Source of the DNA: Siphonodentalium dalli
Lineage: Eukaryota; Mollusca; Scaphopoda; Gadilida; Siphonodentaliidae
Direction: 5' to 3'
Assembly: GCA_032622095.1 (NCBI GenBank)
Contig: CP136066.1
Location: 103,129,319 to 103,193,318 of the forward strand
DNA: 64,000 bases
Each line of letters starts with the position of its first letter. Position 1 is the stretch's first letter. Positions 58,918 to 64,000 of this stretch are shown here, one piece after another. The notes beneath the pieces were generated by a model. That model had not been told where the DNA came from and did no database searches. It saw only the letters and a program-made list of their open reading frames with translations. Made by a program: the position numbers and the translations under genes.

Positions 58918-59031
58918 GTTGTTTTTTCTAGATCCCAGTATTCCGTACAATCTGACGTCCAAGGATTTGAAGGATCTTGACTTGTCAGAAAGGCGTCAAA
59001 TTCTACATATTGTTGGAAGTAAGCTACAAAA
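58918..59031 (-). CDS. R7-family RGS protein, exon n+1 (GGL end / linker with NPW)
   Basis: This 114-bp exon (1 + 37 codons + 2) begins FVAYFQQYVEFDAFL and continues DPSNPWTSDCTEYWDLEKT. The DPSNPW-(S/T)-D stretch followed by an aromatic-W-x-LE motif is a hallmark of R7 RGS proteins. NPW corresponds to the NPF end of G-gamma subunits and helps seat the GGL domain on Gbeta5. The acceptor is a good pyrimidine tract plus CAG (59032-59034, minus) and the donor is GTAAGT (58912-58917). Phase is 2 in and 2 out, consistent on both sides. Only 28 bp separate the acceptor from a PAL-A transposon (59060-59282), so the branch point must be squeezed into that gap or lie inside the transposon. Confidence 0.95.
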
Positions 59032-59059
59032 CTGTAAGAGAAAAAATAACGCAGGTGGA

Positions 59060-59282
59060 TACAATAATACCCTAAATAATCGACTCCTTAACCACAGCAG
59101 AATAATGGGTAATTTTTCAGGATTTAGTCGGAAATATGGTTTTTGCCATTCATTGGAAAGCTCTCAGCTCTCAATGAGAGCTTTCCGATGAATGGCAACA
59201 AGCCATATTTCCGACTAAATCCTGAAAATATAACCATAATTCTGCTGTGGTTAAGGAGTTGATTATTTAGGGCATTACTGTA
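59060..59282. mobile_element. PAL-A copy 14, beside an exon
   Basis: TA-CAATAATACCCTAAATAAT to GGGCATTACTG-TA, 223 bp, with agctctc doubled at the loop. It starts 28 bp from the RGS acceptor at 59032. Confidence 0.93.
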
Positions 59283-59402
59283 CATTGTGACATTGTGTGA
59301 TAGTCAGATATCGACTTTCGAAAGGATAACTTTTAAGAAGTTTTGAATTTACAGCAGCCTAGCAAAAATTCCAATGATCGTCACTGTTAAGAGACTAGCA
59401 AA

Positions 59403-59468
59403 AATAAGAGAACGCATTGGCATGGGTTTTCGCCAAAATTCATGAAGCCCCAGTAAAGAAAGGGTTAA
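59403..59468 (-). mobile_element. HP-B end fragment
   Basis: aataagagaacgcattggca, tgggttttcgccaaaattca, AGAAAGGGTTAA; one terminus only. Confidence 0.65.
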
Positions 59469-59489
59469 GCACTAGTTACATTGCCCCCA

Positions 59490-59935
59490 AGGCTTTAAAT
59501 AGTGTGTCTGTCATTTGCAGAATGAGGTCCCCAGAGGGTGAACTTAGTTATGCTATCATGCACAGCATGCTAGCATCACTAAATTCACCGTCTGGGAACC
59601 TCTGATTTTGCATAGGCCTTATCTTCTGGGAAGTATCTATAGTTTCAAACTAACATTGATTTTAGTTCCTCTTTCCTTTCTGTCCAGTTTCTATATCCAT
59701 AATTTGCAGAAGATAAAATGCATAATCGAAGTGACTAATGGGTGAACATCACCAACTTCAACTGGGAGACTTCAAACTAATCGTAGGTCTCCCATGGCAG
59801 TTGAGGTCTGAGCAGAATGAGGTCCCCAGAGGGTGAATTTGGTTATGCTAGCCTGCTGTGCAGGATAGCATCACTAAATGCACCCTCTGGGAACCTCATT
59901 CTGCAAAAGACAGACACACTTATTTCAAGCCTTGA
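59490..59935. mobile_element. TRI-G copy 5 (second subfamily)
   Basis: AATAGTGTGTCTGTCATTTG to GACAGACACACTTATT. Right hairpin well paired. A block shared with 28987-29022 follows immediately (59936-59975, inverted). Confidence 0.82.
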
Positions 59936-60606
59936 TGTCCCAGACAAATTGGGCATAACCAGATGATCCCCTAGAATTACAAAAAATATTGATATATTTC
60001 TTCCCTTGATATTTCGTTGCAAAAATATAAACCTATTGATGTTTATCACATAATTAGTGCCCAAACCCGGCCTCGTATTTTTTAGTAAAACACGCTTGTA
60101 CTATCGGCATGCACAGTGACGTAAGAGCTTAGTGCAAAGATGTCGATGCCAGAACTTTAATATTCATTTGTTGATTAGAATATAGTTATGAATTTATGAT
60201 ATTCGAATTGTGTTGGGTTATTTACTTTTGACTGAGATAAACATGTGTGATAAGGGTGGTTGAACAATTTTGTCAACACAAAAAGACACATTTAAAATAG
60301 AACTATATTTTTCTTGAATGTGTCTTTACTTCCTCTTTGGTTGTGATATGGAAATCAATATTAATACTGTTTAACCCCAGGCATTTCGAGACCGTTTTCC
60401 TTGCTAAAATGGATCCCAAATTCTTCGCAATTTCATATGAAATTTATTTACCTCGTCCGCTAAATTCGATTCGAGTCTTAGTAAAGCTCAGCTCGAATAA
60501 AATTTAGTGCACTCAGTTAATAAATTTTGTATAGAATTGTGACTCATTAGAGATCCTCTATTTATCCTTTTGTCAAAAAAGCCAAATTACACTGACAGGT
60601 TTTATG

Positions 60607-60722
60607 TACAGTAATGCCCCAAATAATCGACTCCTTAACCACAGCAGAATAATGGGTAATTTTTCAGGATTTAGTCGGATATATGGCTTGTTGCCATTCA
60701 TAGGAAAGCTCTCATTACTGTA
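60607..60722 (+). mobile_element. PAL-A copy 15, right arm lost but end kept
   Basis: TA-CAGTAATGCCCCAAATAAT through gaaagctct, then directly CATTACTG-TA. Confidence 0.9.
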
Positions 60723-60800
60723 GAACACTGAGAGGCCTCCATTTGCATTTAAACTATGGGCAGTCTGATCATAGTCGTCAATCTTTGGATTGGAACATAC

Positions 60801-60862
60801 CATTCTGTGACCTTGGATATTTTCACCCTCCTCTTTTCTAATTTTCTTTTTAGTTTCTCTAT
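60801..60862 (-). CDS. R7-family RGS protein, exon n (end of GGL domain)
   Basis: This 62-bp exon encodes 20 codons plus 2 bases, reading IEKLKRKLEKRRVKISKVTE. It matches the second half of the G-gamma-like (GGL) helix, which in R7 RGS proteins binds Gbeta5; compare the conserved basic pattern ending in K-[IM]-S-K-V. The acceptor (minus strand ...tttcag) lies at 60863-60865 and the donor GTATGT at 60795-60800. It enters in phase 0 and leaves in phase 2, and the split codon TG|T gives Cys with the next exon. A PAL-A copy sits 78 bp downstream in the intron. No exon for the first half of GGL, nor for DEP or R7H, was found between 60863 and 64000, so the 5' end is probably outside the window. 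Confidence 0.86.
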
Positions 60863-60869
60863 CTGAAAT

Positions 60870-61080
60870 GAGAGAGAAAGTTGATAAGCAAAATAGTCAA
60901 GACATAGTAGTTCACAGAACTCACACAAAGGAACATATATAAACATATATAGAAACAACACAACATAAACCAACCTGATACATGAATAGATAGACACAAC
61001 ATAATCAAGATAAAATCTTAATAAAGAATCTTATATCAAATTAGTTGTGAACGCACAAGGATATATTTCATGAGAGCTAA
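60870..61080. other. Unassigned intron sequence
   Basis: AT-rich. No GGL first-half exon found here or up to 64000. Confidence 0.3.
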
Positions 61081-61083
61081 GAG

Positions 61084-61166
61084 ATCGAGGTGGTTAGGTC
61101 ATGGATACGATCATCACAGTATGGACTAGTTGAGGTTGGCGCAGGTTCGAACACCGATATGGCCGA
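61084..61166 (+). mobile_element. tRNA-headed SINE, copy 2 (head)
   Basis: atcgaggtggttaggtcatg (A-box region) ... gttggcgcaggttcgaacac (B box). Homologous to 42581-42660 in inverse. ccgataagaaatgagaattt at 61225 may belong to its body. Confidence 0.72.
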
Positions 61167-61299
61167 AAATCGGGACCAATTTTCAAGCTTGATTTGAGTT
61201 GAAGGACATCTCAATGTGCCATTCCGATAAGAAATGAGAATTTAATACTGGCCAATAGTTTATGGCACTCATGATATCAGGGGAAGGATATTAGTCCAG

Positions 61300-61975
61300 G
61301 CACATTAGGCGTGAATGGGGAAAAGTAAGGAAATAAATCCGGGAAAGCCGATTTTTTTTATATTACTTAGGCCATAACATCGCGAATGCGTCACGAAAAG
61401 TCCCCTAAAATCGGAGTTGAGCTTTCGGAGTTAACCAATTTTTTCCATAAAAAAATAAAAACTTTTAAGTTTTTCACAATCATAGGAATAATGGGATGAT
61501 ATAACAATTTTTCAGCCGAAACATATACCAAATGTACTCAATATTGTTCAATACACAATTCTCGAACCAGAGATACAAATTTAACGGGGGGGGATTTGAT
61601 AGAATTTCGTGGATATGGATATAAAATAACATAATGACCCCAAAAAATGACGATTTTTTCAGACAAACTGTCCTATTCGATGTCAAATTTCTCGGGCTAT
61701 TCATTACGTAGGCGCAAGCAATTTGTTTTAAAAACTGCACAGTCATCACTCCTACAATATAATATGCAGGATTAGCAACTATACCTATGATAAGTGGTCA
61801 ATACTTGTAAAAACATAACCCTACCCCCTAAACTGGCTCTCGTCACATTTTGCTCTTCCATTAGTCCAAGTGCTTGTTGTAGAAAACACACCAACTGTGA
61901 AAAGGGCGATAAAGCATGAAGCTTGGCACATATGTTCCTTATACGCTACTGCTCTTTTTCACATGTGGCGACATT
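61300..61975. other. No gene seen
   Basis: Unassigned; an 89-codon minus frame at 61480-61749 has no motif. Confidence 0.35.
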
Positions 61976-62440
61976 TGCAACAGGGTCTTCTTGGTAACGG
62001 TTGCTAGGCAACTACCCGGCATCGGATTAATGCATATGACTGATATTATATGTGTTCTAACAAACTAAACTACGTCGTGTAGCATGTTTATGGTGAACAT
62101 ATTTGTTGTCAGTTTTGACCTGACTGACAAATTACCATACTTCTTACTTACAAGGGGTGACGGTTGCTAGGGACACACACACAATCTAAAAATGCACATA
62201 TGACTGATATTATGGTAGCTTTAACAAACTAAACTACACCTAATAGCACATTTATGTTGAAAACAATTAGAATAGTTGTTGTTAGTGTTGAGCTGGCTGA
62301 AAAAATACCATATAATTCTTACTTATATGAGTGGTAACTGTTGCCAGGGTCATACCCGAAATACAAAAATGCACATATGACTGATATTATGGTAGTATTA
62401 ACGTTTTTATGGTGAAAACAATTATAAATGTTGTTAGTGT
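61976..62440 (+). repeat. Tandem array, about 2.5 units of 180 bp
   Basis: gcatatgactgatattat, taacaaactaaactac, tttatg-tgaa-acaatt and cttactta-a-ggtga recur at about 62035, 62200 and 62370. Confidence 0.75.
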
Positions 62441-62619
62441 GAGCCTAACCAGAATATGGGTACAATTATCCGTTATGCTCCATCAGTTTAGATATCGGGA
62501 ATTCAAAGTGAGAGTTGAAAAGTTGTTGCTTATATTTAATATGAGGCATGGCCATAATAATTATATAAGCCATAGACACACACAGCTAGTTATATAATGT
62601 ATGTCACGGACCCACTCTA

Positions 62620-63438
62620 CTTTATATGAAGAACATAGCTAGGGTCAGCCACCAATATGTTAGCCATGGCCCTAGCCTACAATAGTTAGGTTAGGAACCC
62701 AGGCACATATATTGTCACAGGACCCATGTCCATACATATAGACTATGGACGTAGGATATGTATAGTCCATGAACCAGACCGCTTCATATAACCATACATG
62801 TATGGTATATATGACCATGACCATGGCACTGTTACATGGTGCAAATACCCAAGTGCCCACAGATAGACCATGTACTAAGATACCATAGACCAAGTCCGAT
62901 GCAAAATACACAATACACAGACCAACCTATATATAGATATTGGACCGATGCCACATATACGAAAGTTAAGGATGGGGGGCCCTTATAAATAGCCCATACA
63001 CATATGGCACTGTGGGTTGGCCATGGACACATACCCATACGTGTAAGCCATGGACCAAGGCCGATATATGTATGCCATATTGCATTGTACCCAGGCATAA
63101 GCAGGTGTCTGTCTATATGTAGGATATGGACCCACCCCTTATATGTGATATATCTACACCAAAGACCCAGGCAAGTTTAAATAGTGCTAATACACAGGTG
63201 ACTATAATGATGTATGCAGTGATACAGGTGCCTATATGTAGGACATGGACACAGGTCCCTAAATAAAAGCTACGGCACCGGCGTTATTAATCATTTCATA
63301 GATTCACATATATGCTGGTAGGCAATGGACTGATTCACATATATAGGAGACACATGGACCCCATGCCTACTGGTAAGTCATGGACCAAAATACATGTGCA
63401 TGGATCCACGTCTCTATATCTATATCTATATTTGCGAA

Positions 63439-63440
<2 letters not shown>
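62620..63440. repeat. Diverged minisatellite region
   Basis: Loose repetition of ccatggacc, tatatgtaggatatggac and cacatatat words over 0.8 kb without a clean unit. Tyrosine/tryptophan-rich open frames here are shadows. Confidence 0.5.
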
Positions 63441-63469
<29 letters not shown>

Positions 63470-63470
63470 G
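63441..63470 (+). repeat. (TCTG)n microsatellite
   Basis: Seven and a half TCTG units leading into the next array. Confidence 0.9.
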
Positions 63471-63539
63471 TTCTATAGAAATTCACAGGGGACCATCTAG
63501 ATGATGCCAAAGGGGTCTACTAGGAGTAGCTTTTTACGA

Positions 63540-64000
63540 GAAAGATAATGGTCGGGGTTAGAATTTTCTAAAGTGACGCCGTTGTTGTCAGGGGCAGAAA
63601 GGGGGAAGGGCAGAAAAAAAAATTGTCGCCGATTGCCACCAAACTTATATATAATCATCCCCATACTATGAGGAATCTAATGGCGTGGTTTAAATATGAC
63701 AAAAGTCACACCGTTCGCGTCAGGGGTGCCCGGAAGGGGGGGGGGCAGATTTTTTTTTTCTGTCGCCGAATGCCACGAAACTTACATATAATCATCCCCA
63801 TGATATGAAGAATCCAACGGTGTGGTTTAAATATGTCAAAAGTGGCGTCGTTTGAGTCAGGGAAGGGGAGAGGGGCCCCAAAATTGATAAAACTAATTTT
63901 AGCGCCGATTTCCACCAAATTGATATATATTCTTCTTCATGATACAAGGAATCTAATTGTGCGATTTAACAACGCCAAATTGTTGTTTTTGGATGAGCGA
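63540..64000 (+). repeat. Tandem array, three units of about 140 bp, runs off the window
   Basis: gtcgccgattgccaccaaac, ttatatataatcatcccca, gtggtttaaatatg-caaaa and a G-run (ggaagggggggggcag) recur at about 63627, 63763 and 63903. Confidence 0.8.

Noticed and set aside
62672-63098. Tyrosine/tryptophan/glycine-rich minus frames
   Set aside because: Produced by repeated tatatgtaggatatgg-type words in a diverged minisatellite.

Overview
The window is eukaryotic. It is AT-rich, has no compact gene layout, and carries spliced exons with GT-AG introns and a very heavy load of short non-autonomous transposons. The repeats point to an aquatic invertebrate, possibly a bivalve or other lophotrochozoan: tandem units of about 160 bp ending in a GACGG-type microsatellite or a small hairpin (like the bivalve 'pearl' / Helitron-like elements), 'aaggtcaaggtca' repeats, and tRNA-headed SINEs. 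The species is an inference only.

The one gene I recognise with confidence is on the minus strand, from about 60.9 kb down to 51.2 kb: an R7-type RGS protein (RGS6/7/9/11, EGL-10/EAT-16 family). Six consecutive exons with matching splice phases encode the end of the GGL (Gbeta5-binding) helix, the linker with the NPW motif, and a complete RGS box. The 5' part (DEP, R7H and start of GGL) should lie beyond 64000. A possible last exon lies at 40046-40099. Two short plus-strand segments (26508-26567, 28324-28390) look like exons of an unidentified gene but are weakly supported.

Almost everything else is repeats; the family names here are mine. PAL-A is a palindromic Tc1/mariner-like MITE (TA target, ends CAGTAATGCCC) with 15 copies. 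Several families sit in TTAA and look piggyBac-like: HP-B (a double hairpin of pre-miRNA size), TTAA-C, PAL-D and TTAA-F. TRI-G is a multi-hairpin element of about 440 bp. TIR-I (two copies) and TIR-J are longer TIR elements. SINEs with tRNA-like heads occur near 42.6, 51.5-52.4, 57.2 and 61.1 kb. Tandem-core elements lie at 3.5-6.9, 8.2-9.4, 10.3-10.8, 36.4-37.6, 43.1-45.6, 62.0-62.4 and 63.5-64.0 kb.

I saw no transposase or reverse transcriptase, so every element looks non-autonomous. Nested insertions at 17.3-18.4, 40.8-41.3, 51.5-52.4 and 58.3-58.7 kb give a relative order of activity. By-eye coordinates of repeat edges may be off by a few bases. Exon edges were placed on splice sites and checked for reading phase.
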